Positions 17,461-26,120 are shown, counted from the first letter of the stretch. The stretch is DNA of 64,000 nucleotides from Methanobrevibacter sp. (GCF_015062985.1 NZ_SUTI01000005.1:41200-105199), one strand, 5' to 3'. Program-made: numbers and translations. The notes: generated by a model not told the origin, from the sequence alone.

Positions 17461-18615
17461 CTATACATCCCTGTTAAATCTTTTTACTCCAACTATAAAG
17501 AACAAAAGAGTAAAACCTAATAAAACTACTAAGTCAAACCAGACATCACCTAAAGTTTGTCCCTTAAGCATGATTCCCCTCATGGCATCATTCAAGTATG
17601 TCAATGGAAATATGTAAGCCAGCTTCTGTAAAATCCAAGGCATTGTTTCTATCGGATAAAATACTCCTGAAACAAACATCATTGGCATCGAAAACGGAAG
17701 GGATATCTGAGCATAGTCCTCCTGTGTTGAAGTTCTTGCAGAAAGCATGATACCAAAGCCGACAAAACACAATGCTCCAACGACAAGGACAATGAAGGTC
17801 TGCAGGAAACCGCCCTTGATGCTGACATTGAACAATAATACCGCCATGAAAATTAATATCAATGCCCTTACCAATTCGATTAATAGCTTTGCGGCTATCT
17901 TTCCGCCTATAACTGTGGAGACTGAAGTCGGGGTCATGAACAATCTTGCAAGTTCGCCTGTTTCCCTTTCACCTGCTATTGTTGCGCCCATACCCATCAT
18001 ACAGCTCATCATTATTGTCATTCCTAAAATCGCCGGAACCAAAAAGTCAATGTATTTGATATTCCCATAAATCCTGTTGATGTGTAGACTGATGTCATCC
18101 TTAAAATTATTCAACGAATGGCCTAAGGAAGGAGCCACATTGGCATTCTGTGTTGAAACGCTGGTTTGAGCGGCTACCATATTGGACAATCTATAAAAGA
18201 TTCCCTGGGTTGAAGATTCAAGGATTTGAGATGCCATCTGATCTGACGTATCAAGGTAAAGGGACACTGATTTCTGCCTGGACGAATTGTCATCATAATC
18301 GGATGGCAGAATTATGGCCGCTTTAACCTCGCCCGAATCTACCCTCTCTTTACCGTCACTCAGGCTGTCAATCACTTCAACAACATGATATGTTTCTGTT
18401 GATTTGATTGTGTCAAGTGTCAAATCAGTCAAATTGCCGTCACTTTGGGAAACTACAACTATCGGCAAATCTGTCATTTCTCCACCCATTCCATAACCAA
18501 AAAGCAAAATCATGATTATTGGAAAGGCCAGGATTGATATCAATCTTGCAGGATGTCTTTTTAAACTGATCAATTCTTTTTTAATCATCCACCAGAATTT
18601 CTTAGGCTCTATCAT
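17461..18615 (-). CDS. ABC-2 type transporter permease
   Basis: The protein (384 residues from the start chosen here) has an N-terminal membrane helix (PARLISILAFPIIMILLFGYG), a large extracytoplasmic domain (about 45-190), then five membrane helices ending in FFIVGVKRFNRDV. This is the YhgE/DrrB-like ABC-2 architecture. The second in-frame ATG at 18615 is preferred over that at 18621 because GAGGTGA is then 6 nt upstream. The gene overlaps the end of the ATPase gene, with which it forms an exporter. The cargo (drug, lipid or polymer) is unknown. The segment GERETGELARLFMTP is the usual permease contact with the ATPase. Confidence 0.88.
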   Translation of the reverse strand: MIEPKKFWWMIKKELISLKRHPARLISILAFPIIMILLFGYGMGGEMTDLPIVVVSQSDGNLTDLTLDTIKSTETYHVVEVIDSLSDGKERVDSGEVKAAIILPSDYDDNSSRQKSVSLYLDTSDQMASQILESSTQGIFYRLSNMVAAQTSVSTQNANVAPSLGHSLNNFKDDISLHINRIYGNIKYIDFLVPAILGMTIMMSCMMGMGATIAGERETGELARLFMTPTSVSTVIGGKIAAKLLIELVRALILIFMAVLLFNVSIKGGFLQTFIVLVVGALCFVGFGIMLSARTSTQEDYAQISLPFSMPMMFVSGVFYPIETMPWILQKLAYIFPLTYLNDAMRGIMLKGQTLGDVWFDLVVLLGFTLLFFIVGVKRFNRDV

Positions 18616-19651
18616 CTTCATTCACCTCAGATGTTGATTTAATAAATACATCTTCAAGAGACGGTTCTTCAGTGTAAATCGATTTGATAATAGCTCCTGA
18701 AGAAATTATCTGATTCAATACATTTTGAACAGCCATATCATCAAAGCTGTCAATTCTTAAATTTATTCTGCCGTTTTTAGCTATTTCCATACTTTTTACA
18801 TCTTCTGATTGGTTAATGGATTCAAGAATGCTGTCATCACAATCCTTTAAAAGAACTGACATCTTCTTTTGGCTAAGCTTTTCCAAATCATCATTGCATG
18901 AAAGTGAAACTTCATTCTCATCTGAAATCTTGCTCAGGGCATTTGTGATTTCCTGCTTATTGCTTTCCAAAAGAGCATCCTTAAGACCTTGAGGCGTATC
19001 ATAAGCTACAAGATTGCCTGTATTGATGATTCCAACATTGTCACAAAGCATATCCACTTCGTGCATATCATGGGAACACAATATTATTGTATGCCCATTA
19101 TCATTCAATTCCCTTATCAAGTCCCATAATGTGCGTTTTGTAGTCGGATCAAGCCCTATGGTAGGTTCATCCAAAAATAGAATGTCAGGCCTGTGAACCA
19201 GACTGGCAACAAGGGAAGCCTTTTGTTTTTGACCTCCTGAAAGCTGTCCAACACGCTTGTCCTTTGCATATTTAATGTCAACAAGTTCCATTAAATCCTC
19301 TATACGTGAATCCCTTTCATCCTTGGGAACTCCATAATAGTCCGCACACAACTGTGAGTTTTCCATTACAGTCAAATCCTTATACAAGCTGACCTGCTGA
19401 GGAACCATTCCCAAAAGGTTTCTTACATCATCAGGATTTTTTTGAACATCAAAACCACCGACAGTTGCTCTTCCTGATGTAGGCTGTATCAAACAAGTGA
19501 GCATTTTAATTGTAGTTGTTTTACCCGCTCCATTCGGACCCAACATTCCGAAAATGGTTTCTTTGGGAATCTCCAAGTTAAGAGAATTAACAGCAATAAA
19601 GCCCTTATCGTAAATTTTGGTAAGATTTTCCGTTTCAATTGCGTTTTTCAT
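18602..19651 (-). CDS. ABC transporter ATP-binding protein (DrrA-like)
   Basis: The 349-residue protein has Walker A GPNGAGKTT (about 39-47), the signature LSGGQKQK, Walker B LFLDEP and the switch histidine in LCSHD. A C-terminal extension of about 120 residues is typical of DrrA/ABC-2 exporters. It energises the adjacent permease. GGGAG precedes the ATG. Its start overlaps the padR stop by 17 bp and its end overlaps the permease start, so the three are tightly coupled. Confidence 0.92.
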   Translation of the reverse strand: MKNAIETENLTKIYDKGFIAVNSLNLEIPKETIFGMLGPNGAGKTTTIKMLTCLIQPTSGRATVGGFDVQKNPDDVRNLLGMVPQQVSLYKDLTVMENSQLCADYYGVPKDERDSRIEDLMELVDIKYAKDKRVGQLSGGQKQKASLVASLVHRPDILFLDEPTIGLDPTTKRTLWDLIRELNDNGHTIILCSHDMHEVDMLCDNVGIINTGNLVAYDTPQGLKDALLESNKQEITNALSKISDENEVSLSCNDDLEKLSQKKMSVLLKDCDDSILESINQSEDVKSMEIAKNGRINLRIDSFDDMAVQNVLNQIISSGAIIKSIYTEEPSLEDVFIKSTSEVNEDDRA

Positions 19652-20048
19652 TGTTAAACTCCCTTCCTGTCATGTCTTCAAAAAAAGTTAACCAATAAGG
19701 ATTTTCCAATAAGGAATTCATACTTTTCTGAATCTGATTAAGAAGTTCTGTTCCCTCATCGGTTATTGAATAATACTTTACCCGCTTATTATTTTCATTC
19801 ACTTTCCACTCACCAACAATCAAACCCTTTTTTTCCATTTTTGATAAAATCGGATATATCTTGCTGGAATTGAAGTTCAATTCGCAATTCGAATTCTCAA
19901 AATTAAAGAATTCCTCCAATTTCTTCATGATGCCATAACCGTGAATAGGCTCCTTAGAGATAATCCAGAGAATCAGCTTATGTGTTATTCCATTGGAAAA
20001 GTGTTTAAGGAGCTTTTGGCGAGTTTCATCAAAATTTTCATCTGTCAT
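19635..20048 (-). CDS. PadR family transcriptional regulator
   Basis: The 137-residue protein is a winged-helix regulator: HKLILWIISKEPIHGYGIMKKLEE, then a wing with KIYPILSKMEKKGLI and YYSITDEG, the PadR signature order. A C-terminal helix provides dimerisation. It is the first gene of the ABC exporter operon, and such regulators usually repress their own operon and release on ligand binding. A near-perfect inverted repeat (20059-20075) lies between its TATA-like box and start. GGTGA is 5 nt before the ATG. Confidence 0.9.
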   Translation of the reverse strand: MTDENFDETRQKLLKHFSNGITHKLILWIISKEPIHGYGIMKKLEEFFNFENSNCELNFNSSKIYPILSKMEKKGLIVGEWKVNENNKRVKYYSITDEGTELLNQIQKSMNSLLENPYWLTFFEDMTGREFNNEKRN

Positions 20049-20058
20049 TTTTCACCTT

Positions 20059-20075
20059 ATGTCAAAATTTGATAT
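20059..20075 (-). promoter_or_regulatory. Probable PadR operator between TATA box and start
   Basis: ATGTCAAA-A-TTTGATAT is a 17-bp inverted repeat with one mismatch. The minus-strand TATA-like element (about 20071-20080) abuts it on the upstream side and the padR start lies 11 bp downstream, so a bound dimer would block initiation. Confidence 0.5.
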
Positions 20076-20115
20076 ATATAAGCATTTATTATATTTACAT
20101 TACTAATATATAAAC

Positions 20116-20847
20116 ATGAAATTAGGTTTCACAACACTTTCACTATTCATGGAAGACAACAACAAGATAATTGACTTGGCAAAAAAGCATGGATTTGAAA
20201 TAATTGAAATTCTCGGGGAAGGTCCCTTCTATGAAAAGGATAACTTTGAATTCAGGGATTGTGGCCTTGACATGAGAATCCATGCGGCAACAGTAGACAT
20301 AAACATAGCAAGCCTGAACAAGGGAATCAGAAATGAAAGTGTAAAGCAAATGATTCACTGCGGCCAATATGCCGAAGAAATAAATGCAAAAACAATAACT
20401 GTACATCCGGGAATAATCGGTAGAAACGAACCGCATTTAAGAAAATGGGCCTTGGAAATAGCATGTGAGAGCATTGGTGAGATAATCGACAATACCAATG
20501 TTGAAATTTCTGTGGAAAACATGCCTGTCCGAGGAAAATTCCTAGGAAATACCGTTGAAGAAATAGAAATGATTCAGGAAGCGACAGGCTGCAGCCTGAC
20601 AATAGATACCGGTCATGGAAACACATGCGGCAATCTGGAAGAAATGCTGGAGTTAAAAAATATAAGCTATTGTCATTTGAATGATAACGATGGAATTAAA
20701 GACCAGCACATCACGCTGGGTGAAGGAACTTTAGACCTGAATCTGCTTAAAAAGATTGATACTGCAATCATCGAGTTAAACAACTTTGACAATATCCTGA
20801 AAAGCCAAGAAGTCATTAAAAATTTATTTAAAAGTCAATCATGGTGA
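20116..20847 (+). CDS. Sugar phosphate isomerase/epimerase-like TIM barrel protein
   Basis: The 243-residue product shows the AP endonuclease-2/xylose isomerase-like TIM barrel: MKLGFTTLS, ITVHPG, ISVENMP, LTIDTGHGN and HLNDNDG each close a strand with a metal-ligand residue (His, Glu, Asp, His). Such proteins bind two or three divalent metals and act on sugars or abasic DNA. The length is short for endonuclease IV, so a sugar isomerase/epimerase role is more likely. The last 20 bp overlap the convergent HAD gene. Function is not more precisely inferable. Confidence 0.8.
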   Translation: MKLGFTTLSLFMEDNNKIIDLAKKHGFEIIEILGEGPFYEKDNFEFRDCGLDMRIHAATVDINIASLNKGIRNESVKQMIHCGQYAEEINAKTITVHPGIIGRNEPHLRKWALEIACESIGEIIDNTNVEISVENMPVRGKFLGNTVEEIEMIQEATGCSLTIDTGHGNTCGNLEEMLELKNISYCHLNDNDGIKDQHITLGEGTLDLNLLKKIDTAIIELNNFDNILKSQEVIKNLFKSQSW

Positions 20848-21622
20848 CTTCGAAAATGTCTTCGATAATATAATCCGTCTTGTCCATCATCTTAGGGGAT
20901 ACCTCTTCCTGCTGTTCGATTGTCAGGACACTTACATCGGCCTTTTTAAATGCGAGTATGTCATTGAGGCCGTCTCCAACCATCATTACCTTATATCCGC
21001 CTTCCTTCAGGATTGATACGACTTCGCATTTGCCTCGGGTAGAAACAGTTCCGAAGGCATTACCTTCCGGAACATCCAACATGTTAGCCAATCTATTGAT
21101 GGCACCTTTTCTGTCTCCTGACGCGATGAATATTTCGATTCCACGAGATTTTAATGTTTCAACAGTTTCAAAGACCTTAGGGAAAAATTTGCCTGCTGAA
21201 GTGATGGTGTATGCAACAACGCCCAAATCCATATCAACAATCAGTGCAGATCCGTTGCACAGCTCCATGTGCGGAATCTTTTCACGCAAAATGTCAAATC
21301 CGTCGGTAATGTCTGAAACTTTCGTGAGACTTTCACGGTCAAGAATCTCCTTAACATCAGCCTTTGAGACCTGACGGGTTGAAAAACTTATATCAAAATC
21401 AATATCATATTCCTTAATGACATCGGAAATCAAAGTATCGGAATCCAGTTCTATAAGTTTATTAGTATTGAATTGAAGTACAACTAAAGCCAAGGCATCG
21501 GCTGCTTCAATCAAATCCAAAGAGTTAATATCAGTAAATATATTGCCATTTAAAACATCTTTAATAACTCTAAATCTTTCTATTAAAGTTCCGGAATTAT
21601 CAAAAACAACTGCCTTTTTCAT
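20828..21622 (-). CDS. HAD family hydrolase related to the P-type ATPase catalytic domain
   Basis: The 264-residue soluble protein has HAD motif I as DNSGT (Asp8). Position +2 is Ser instead of the Asp acid of ordinary phosphatases, resembling the DKTGT motif of P-type ATPases. Motif II/III are IASGD and a basic KRG-like KGAINRL region. Motif IV is VGDGLNDILAFKKADV, again P-type-like. It has no membrane helices, so it looks like a free-standing P-domain hydrolase, as known in other methanogens. The substrate is unknown. It ends convergently with, and overlaps, the TIM barrel gene. Confidence 0.82.
   Translation of the reverse strand: MKKAVVFDNSGTLIERFRVIKDVLNGNIFTDINSLDLIEAADALALVVLQFNTNKLIELDSDTLISDVIKEYDIDFDISFSTRQVSKADVKEILDRESLTKVSDITDGFDILREKIPHMELCNGSALIVDMDLGVVAYTITSAGKFFPKVFETVETLKSRGIEIFIASGDRKGAINRLANMLDVPEGNAFGTVSTRGKCEVVSILKEGGYKVMMVGDGLNDILAFKKADVSVLTIEQQEEVSPKMMDKTDYIIEDIFEVTMIDF
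20832..20850. terminator. Hairpin at convergent overlap of TIM barrel and HAD genes
   Basis: AAGTCA (20832-20837) pairs with TGACTT (20845-20850) across a 7-nt loop, inside the overlapping 3' ends of the two coding regions. Confidence 0.35.
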
Positions 21623-21830
21623 ATTATCATGCCCTCATAACATGTATAAAACTATCAAGCATATACCAATAGCCATGTTTTATATAGTCTTTGTTTTTTA
21701 AACTTAAAAAAATTATTATTAGATTAAAATAGTTTGTATTATCTTTGAGTTTTGTTATGAAAAAAAACAACTATATAAACATTGAAAAATAAAATAATAA
21801 TATTATAATTTACGATTATTAGGTGTTTTA

Positions 21831-23201
21831 ATGAGCGTTATTGAAAAATTAAACTCCATTAAAAATGGAGAAATGACAGCTAAAGAAAATGTAGAAAATT
21901 ACATTAAAGTTATTGACGAAAATAACGAAGCCATTAATGCATTTATTGAATTAAACTATGAAAATGCATTAAAACAAGCCGAAATTATTGATGAAAAAAT
22001 AGCTAATGGTGAAGAAGTCGGTGCTTTGGCTGGATTAGTATTTGGTATTAAAGCAAACATTAATGTTGAAGACCTGATTATTTCAGCAGCTTCCAAAACA
22101 TTGGAAGACTACATTGGAAGCTACAATGCAACCGTTGTCAATGAAATATTAGCTGAAGACGGAATAATCATCGGTATTTTAAATATGGATGAATTCGCAG
22201 CAGGAAGTTCAACAGAAACTTCATACTACGGACCTACCCAAAACCCTGCCGCAATGGGCAGAATCCCTGGAGGTTCAAGCGGAGGATGTGCAGCTGCAAT
22301 CGCTGCAAAAATGTGTGACATATCAATCGGTTCAGACACAGGCGGATCCATCAGAAACCCTGCTTCACACTGTGGTGTTTTAGGATTCAAACCAACCTAC
22401 GGTGCCGTTTCAAGACAAGGATTGCTTGACCTATCAATGAGTCTAGACCAAATCGGACCACTTGCAGATGATGTAAGCGGTATTGCACTTGCCTTAAATA
22501 CAATTGCAAACTACGATGAAACCGAATGTACTACCCTTGACTGGGAAAAACCGGATTTCACTGAAGTGCTGGATGAAACTTCCCTTGAAGGCATGAAAAT
22601 AGCTGTGTGCAGTGAATTCATTGACGTTACAGATGATGAAATCAATAAAACCGTCAATAAAGCTATTCAAAAACTAGTGGATGCAGGCGCCGAGCTTGTA
22701 GAGGTAAGCTTTGATTATATCGACTTATGTCTGCCGACCTACTACCTGATCAACTATGTGGAATTCTTCTCAGCCACCAGAAAATATGATGGAAGAGACT
22801 ACGGTTACAGAATCGAAGAGGTTTGTGGAGAAGAAGTGTTAAGAAGAATTAAAATCGGTTCCCATATTGCAGAAGCTGAATTCAGTGGTAAATACTACAA
22901 ACAAGCATTAAAAGCAAGGTCAGTTATTAGGGCAGAAATCACTTCAATGCTTGAAAATGTAGACCTGATTGTAGGACCTACCGTGCCTAAACTTCCTCAC
23001 GAAATCGGAACTGAATTAGAACCAATGGAAATGTATGCATACGACATATTGACCGTTATAGCTAACCTTGCTGGAATTCCAGCAGCAAGCATTCCGGCAG
23101 GAGAAGTCGACGGCATTCCTGTAGGATTACAATTGCAGGCAAAACCATTGGATGACTTAAAAATTATTAAAGCTATGAGTGTTTTTGAAAACACTCAATA
23201 A
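21831..23201 (+). CDS. gatA: Glutamyl-tRNA(Gln) amidotransferase subunit A
   Basis: The 456-residue product carries the amidase signature with the Ser-cis-Ser-Lys triad: Lys74 in FGIKANI, GGSSGG at 148-153, and the nucleophile Ser173 in DTGGSIRNPAS. GatA releases ammonia from glutamine so that GatB can convert Glu-tRNA(Gln) to Gln-tRNA(Gln); in archaea Asp-tRNA(Asn) is also served. AGGTG precedes the ATG, and a TATA-like ACTATATAAA near 21769 fits a promoter in the 208-bp divergent gap. gatB and gatC are not in this window. Confidence 0.95.
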   Translation: MSVIEKLNSIKNGEMTAKENVENYIKVIDENNEAINAFIELNYENALKQAEIIDEKIANGEEVGALAGLVFGIKANINVEDLIISAASKTLEDYIGSYNATVVNEILAEDGIIIGILNMDEFAAGSSTETSYYGPTQNPAAMGRIPGGSSGGCAAAIAAKMCDISIGSDTGGSIRNPASHCGVLGFKPTYGAVSRQGLLDLSMSLDQIGPLADDVSGIALALNTIANYDETECTTLDWEKPDFTEVLDETSLEGMKIAVCSEFIDVTDDEINKTVNKAIQKLVDAGAELVEVSFDYIDLCLPTYYLINYVEFFSATRKYDGRDYGYRIEEVCGEEVLRRIKIGSHIAEAEFSGKYYKQALKARSVIRAEITSMLENVDLIVGPTVPKLPHEIGTELEPMEMYAYDILTVIANLAGIPAASIPAGEVDGIPVGLQLQAKPLDDLKIIKAMSVFENTQ

Positions 23202-23213
23202 ACTCTTTTTTTT
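23177..23213 (+). terminator. Hairpin plus T8 terminator at the end of gatA
   Basis: GAGTGTTTT (23177-23185) pairs with AAAACACTC (23188-23196), a 9-bp stem with a 2-nt spacer overlapping the last codons of gatA. Eight T follow at 23206-23213. Confidence 0.65.
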
Positions 23214-23221
23214 GTAAATTA

Positions 23222-23244
23222 TTTTACACTTGAAACATACCTCT
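23222..23244 (+). promoter_or_regulatory. ORB-like motif between gatA and the amidotransferase gene
   Basis: TTTTACACTTGAAA is followed after three bases by ACCTCT, the full extended form also seen in the probable origin (33660-33683) and at 63663. It lies in a 92-bp gap, about 10 kb from the origin. Confidence 0.55.
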
Positions 23245-23293
23245 AAAATTTTTATACTTTTAAAATACAATAGAATATCAAGAGGTTATTTTT

Positions 23294-24790
23294 ATGACAA
23301 GAATTGGACTTGCTTATGTTAGTGGGGCTGTTCCGGGATTTGAAGATTTTGGAAACCTGCCAACAGATATTGTTAAGGAAAACGGACTTGTTGATGGATT
23401 GAAAGCCAGTGAAGAATTGGACGCGTTGATAATTCCTGGCGGAACATTAATTGAGTCAAACGATATCAACATGGATTTGAACACTGAAATTAAAAAAATG
23501 GCACGTGATGGAAAACCTGTCATCGGAATTTGCGCCGGTTTTCAACTGCTGTCAAATCAGATAGATATCGGCAGAAAATCACCGGTGCCTATTGTAAAAG
23601 ACGGCCTTGGCATAATTGATGTGAACTTTTCACCTCTGATTACAAGCGACCGCGTTAAAGCAAAAGTGTTTGACAATTCATTTTTCGTTAAAAACCAGAC
23701 AGAAGATGTCGATGGCTTCCATACACACACATACGGTAAAGTGGAAGGAGATGCAAAGCCATTGTTCTATTCACAAGTCCAAAGAATGAACTATGGGGAT
23801 ACCAATGAAAAGGGAGAATATAATATCTTCTCCGGTGCCTGCAATGATGACGGCAATGTTATCGGTACAATGATTCACGGCATTCTTGATGAAAACCCAA
23901 TTCTTGTAAAAAACCTACTTGAACAAATAGATGCTACAAATATTGATGAAATTTACAATAGAAATGTTGAAGTCAAAAAATATCTGCATAGTGAAGTTGG
24001 TATTCACAACAACATAAAGGTGCCTCAACTAAAAGATAAGCCTGAAAAGCCAAAATACCTGATGATTGGAAGCAACGGATCAGATTCTGGTAAAACATTT
24101 ATTCTGACAGGCCTTGCAGGCGCACTGAGAAAAAGAGGTTATAAGGTTGCACTGCTCAAAGTCGGTCCTGATGTTCGTGACATTATACCAGGATTATATT
24201 TGACAAAGGGAAAGATGGAGGAATTCGCATCTGTAAAAATTGGTCATTTGGGTTGGGCCGACATAGAATCTACAATAGCAAGACTCAATTCTTCCGACTA
24301 TGACATCGTCCTTATAGAAGGTGTCATGAGCGTGTTTACCGGTCTTTTGAATGAAAAGGTACCGTTTTCAGCTGCAGAAATCGCAATGTCTTCAAAAATA
24401 CCGATGATACTGGCTTCAGGTGTTAATAAAGGTGGAATAGAATCTGCCGCAATTGATCTAGTTTCACATGCAAACATGCTTAAAAAATTCGGAATTCCGG
24501 TAGAAGCAATACTGCTGAACAAGGTATATAATGATGATATATTCGACCAAGTAGTGCCTTATATCAGAAACAATACAAATGTCGAAAAGGTATTGAAGCT
24601 TCCAAAATTAAAATCCGCCGACATGAGAGGATTCATTCCTGAAGTTGAAATAAGATATGAACTGTTCACAAGCCATGCAATGGAACTGATTGAAAACAAT
24701 CTGGACATAGAAGAAATAATCGATATGGCTCGTGAAGTTGAATTTGAAAAGATTTATACATTTGATGAAATTAAAAGTAAGGTGATTTAA
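23294..24790 (+). CDS. CobB/CobQ-type amidotransferase with swapped domain order
   Basis: The 498-residue protein has a class I glutamine amidotransferase domain first (about 1-215, nucleophile Cys80 in GICAGFQ, a later His in the MIHGIL segment). A P-loop ATPase domain follows (about 250-480, GSNGSDSGKT; LIEGVMSVFTG). Cobyrinic/cobyric acid synthases and the Ni-sirohydrochlorin a,c-diamide synthase CfbB have the ATPase first, so the order here is reversed. It probably amidates a carboxylate using ATP and glutamine, but the substrate is unknown; a tetrapyrrole or a cell-envelope intermediate are both possible. AGAGGT precedes the ATG. The next gene overlaps by one base. Confidence 0.78.
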   Translation: MTRIGLAYVSGAVPGFEDFGNLPTDIVKENGLVDGLKASEELDALIIPGGTLIESNDINMDLNTEIKKMARDGKPVIGICAGFQLLSNQIDIGRKSPVPIVKDGLGIIDVNFSPLITSDRVKAKVFDNSFFVKNQTEDVDGFHTHTYGKVEGDAKPLFYSQVQRMNYGDTNEKGEYNIFSGACNDDGNVIGTMIHGILDENPILVKNLLEQIDATNIDEIYNRNVEVKKYLHSEVGIHNNIKVPQLKDKPEKPKYLMIGSNGSDSGKTFILTGLAGALRKRGYKVALLKVGPDVRDIIPGLYLTKGKMEEFASVKIGHLGWADIESTIARLNSSDYDIVLIEGVMSVFTGLLNEKVPFSAAEIAMSSKIPMILASGVNKGGIESAAIDLVSHANMLKKFGIPVEAILLNKVYNDDIFDQVVPYIRNNTNVEKVLKLPKLKSADMRGFIPEVEIRYELFTSHAMELIENNLDIEEIIDMAREVEFEKIYTFDEIKSKVI

Positions 24791-25215
24791 TGGCTCTTAA
24801 CTTAAGCCCAGAACCGGGCGTTAAACTTACAAAAAAAGATAGGGCTCATGTTCTTAAAAAAATGAAACAAGGATGGAAAGCAACTTGTTTGATTCCAGAT
24901 TACGTGTTTGATGAAAATGGGGATATCCAAATAGGATCCGATAAAAATCGTCGTGTAGTCAAAATTGTCAAAATAAAAGAGGATGGAATCTACATAGAAA
25001 AAGCTCTGAAAAGTAAAAACTTGAGAATAGTTTGGGACAAAGTAGCCCTAATGAAAAAATCAAATGAAGTAAAGGATGGATTAGAGATAAAAATGCATGA
25101 TGGGAAATATGTTGCCTTCAGTATCTATAATTCATACAAAATCCAACAGATTACCCAATTCATTGTAGATTATATCAATGATAAAAAGTTTAATAATGCT
25201 AATATGTATAATTAG
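24790..25215 (+). CDS. Conserved hypothetical protein, coupled to the amidotransferase gene
   Basis: I do not recognise this 141-residue protein. It is basic and soluble with no signal peptide or membrane helix. The middle part (about 45-125) alternates short strands (RRVVKIVKIKEDGIYIE, LRIVWDKVALM, KYVAFSIYNS) and ends in a helix (IQQITQFIVDYIND), a pattern like a small PH-type or GRAM-type beta barrel with a capping helix. That is only a resemblance. The ATG overlaps the upstream stop (shared base 24790), and GGTGAT sits inside the end of the upstream gene, so the two are translated together and probably function together. Confidence 0.7.
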   Translation: MALNLSPEPGVKLTKKDRAHVLKKMKQGWKATCLIPDYVFDENGDIQIGSDKNRRVVKIVKIKEDGIYIEKALKSKNLRIVWDKVALMKKSNEVKDGLEIKMHDGKYVAFSIYNSYKIQQITQFIVDYINDKKFNNANMYN

Positions 25216-25220
25216 CCTTA

Positions 25221-25904
25221 TTATTCTTCTAAATATTTATTAATAATGTCTTCGCCTTTAAGTAAGACCAATCCATTTTCTTCTGCATATTTGCGGGCAT
25301 CAGCAACGGAAGTAGCTTGTCCAGTTTCACCATCCATCATTTCACAAACTACACAAACAGGAGTGACACCAGCCATTTCACATAATGCAAGACCTATTTC
25401 GGTGTGTCCTCTTCTATTTTTAACTAATCCGTCAGCTCCCCTTAAAAGACATACGTGACCAGGTGACCTGAAAGTAGCACCGAATTCATCAAATCTTTCT
25501 TCTTTCATCATTATAGCCATTTCACTAATGGTCATTGCCCTGTCATGGTCTGTTACACCAGTGAAAGATTTTCTGTGATTGGTCCAAATTGAAAATGATG
25601 ACCTTTCATCGTACGGAATGTCTGTTGGTGCTAATTCAGCTAATTCAGGATAAGTTTCGGTAGCCGCTTTCATAATATCAACCATAAACGGTAAATGAAT
25701 AGCATCACAGAAATCAGCATGCAAACAATTGCAGATTAAACCACCAGCATCGTTTCTCATGGTTGCAATTGATTTAGGGGTTACAAACTCAGAAGCGATA
25801 ATCATATCAACTTCTCCTTCCCTATCATCATCATCAAAAACTAGAACGAATTCACCATTTCTAATAGCTTCCAAAGCCATGTCTAAATTTGTTTCTTGAT
25901 TCAT
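25221..25904 (-). CDS. ribB: 3,4-dihydroxy-2-butanone 4-phosphate synthase
   Basis: The 227-residue enzyme converts ribulose 5-phosphate to the four-carbon unit of riboflavin plus formate. It shows the acidic metal/substrate loop DDDDREGE (24-31), the GHVCLLRG segment and HTEIGLALCEMAG. It is a stand-alone RibB without the GTP cyclohydrolase II domain found in many bacterial RibBA fusions, as usual in archaea. AAGGAGAT lies just before the ATG. An FMN riboswitch occupies the leader, with about 48 nt between aptamer and start codon, so expression should fall when FMN is plentiful. ribK lies directly upstream on the same strand, but outside the riboswitch transcript. Confidence 0.95.
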   Translation of the reverse strand: MNQETNLDMALEAIRNGEFVLVFDDDDREGEVDMIIASEFVTPKSIATMRNDAGGLICNCLHADFCDAIHLPFMVDIMKAATETYPELAELAPTDIPYDERSSFSIWTNHRKSFTGVTDHDRAMTISEMAIMMKEERFDEFGATFRSPGHVCLLRGADGLVKNRRGHTEIGLALCEMAGVTPVCVVCEMMDGETGQATSVADARKYAEENGLVLLKGEDIINKYLEE

Positions 25905-25952
25905 AGTAACATCTCCTTATAGTACTAGAACCAGGGCTAAAAATAACTTCTT

Positions 25953-26078
25953 ATTCTCTTCCATCCGGACTATCACCGTCGGTTTTGGAATTTCACCAAA
26001 TCAACACTTTTCGTGCTCGTGGACTTATATTAAAAATCACCACCGGTGGAGAATTTCACTCCGCCCTGAGAACGTATT
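25953..26078 (-). promoter_or_regulatory. FMN riboswitch (RFN element) in the ribB leader
   Basis: Read on the minus strand, the leader follows the RFN consensus closely. It contains TTCTCAGGGCGG, then GTGAAATTCTCCACCGG, a variable hairpin containing CCACGAGCACG, GGTGAAATTCC, CCGACGGTGATAGTC, and a closing GGATGGAAGAGAA that pairs with the first block. The invariant GAAATTC and CCGAC/GTC/GGATG blocks are all present in the correct order. FMN riboswitches are common in bacteria and rarely reported in archaea. Control is likely at translation, because the RBS lies about 40 nt after the aptamer and no T-tract terminator hairpin is evident in between. Confidence 0.95.
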
Positions 26079-26091
26079 AAAAATTATATCG

Positions 26092-26105
26092 ATTATATAT
26101 AAAAT
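26092..26105 (-). promoter_or_regulatory. Probable TATA box for the riboswitch-ribB transcript
   Basis: On the minus strand this reads ATTTTATATATAAT. Its centre is about 20-25 bp upstream of the aptamer's first base, the usual archaeal TATA-to-start distance, and it sits in the short gap after the ribK stop. Confidence 0.6.
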
Positions 26106-26120
26106 ACTTTTTGGTAAAAA

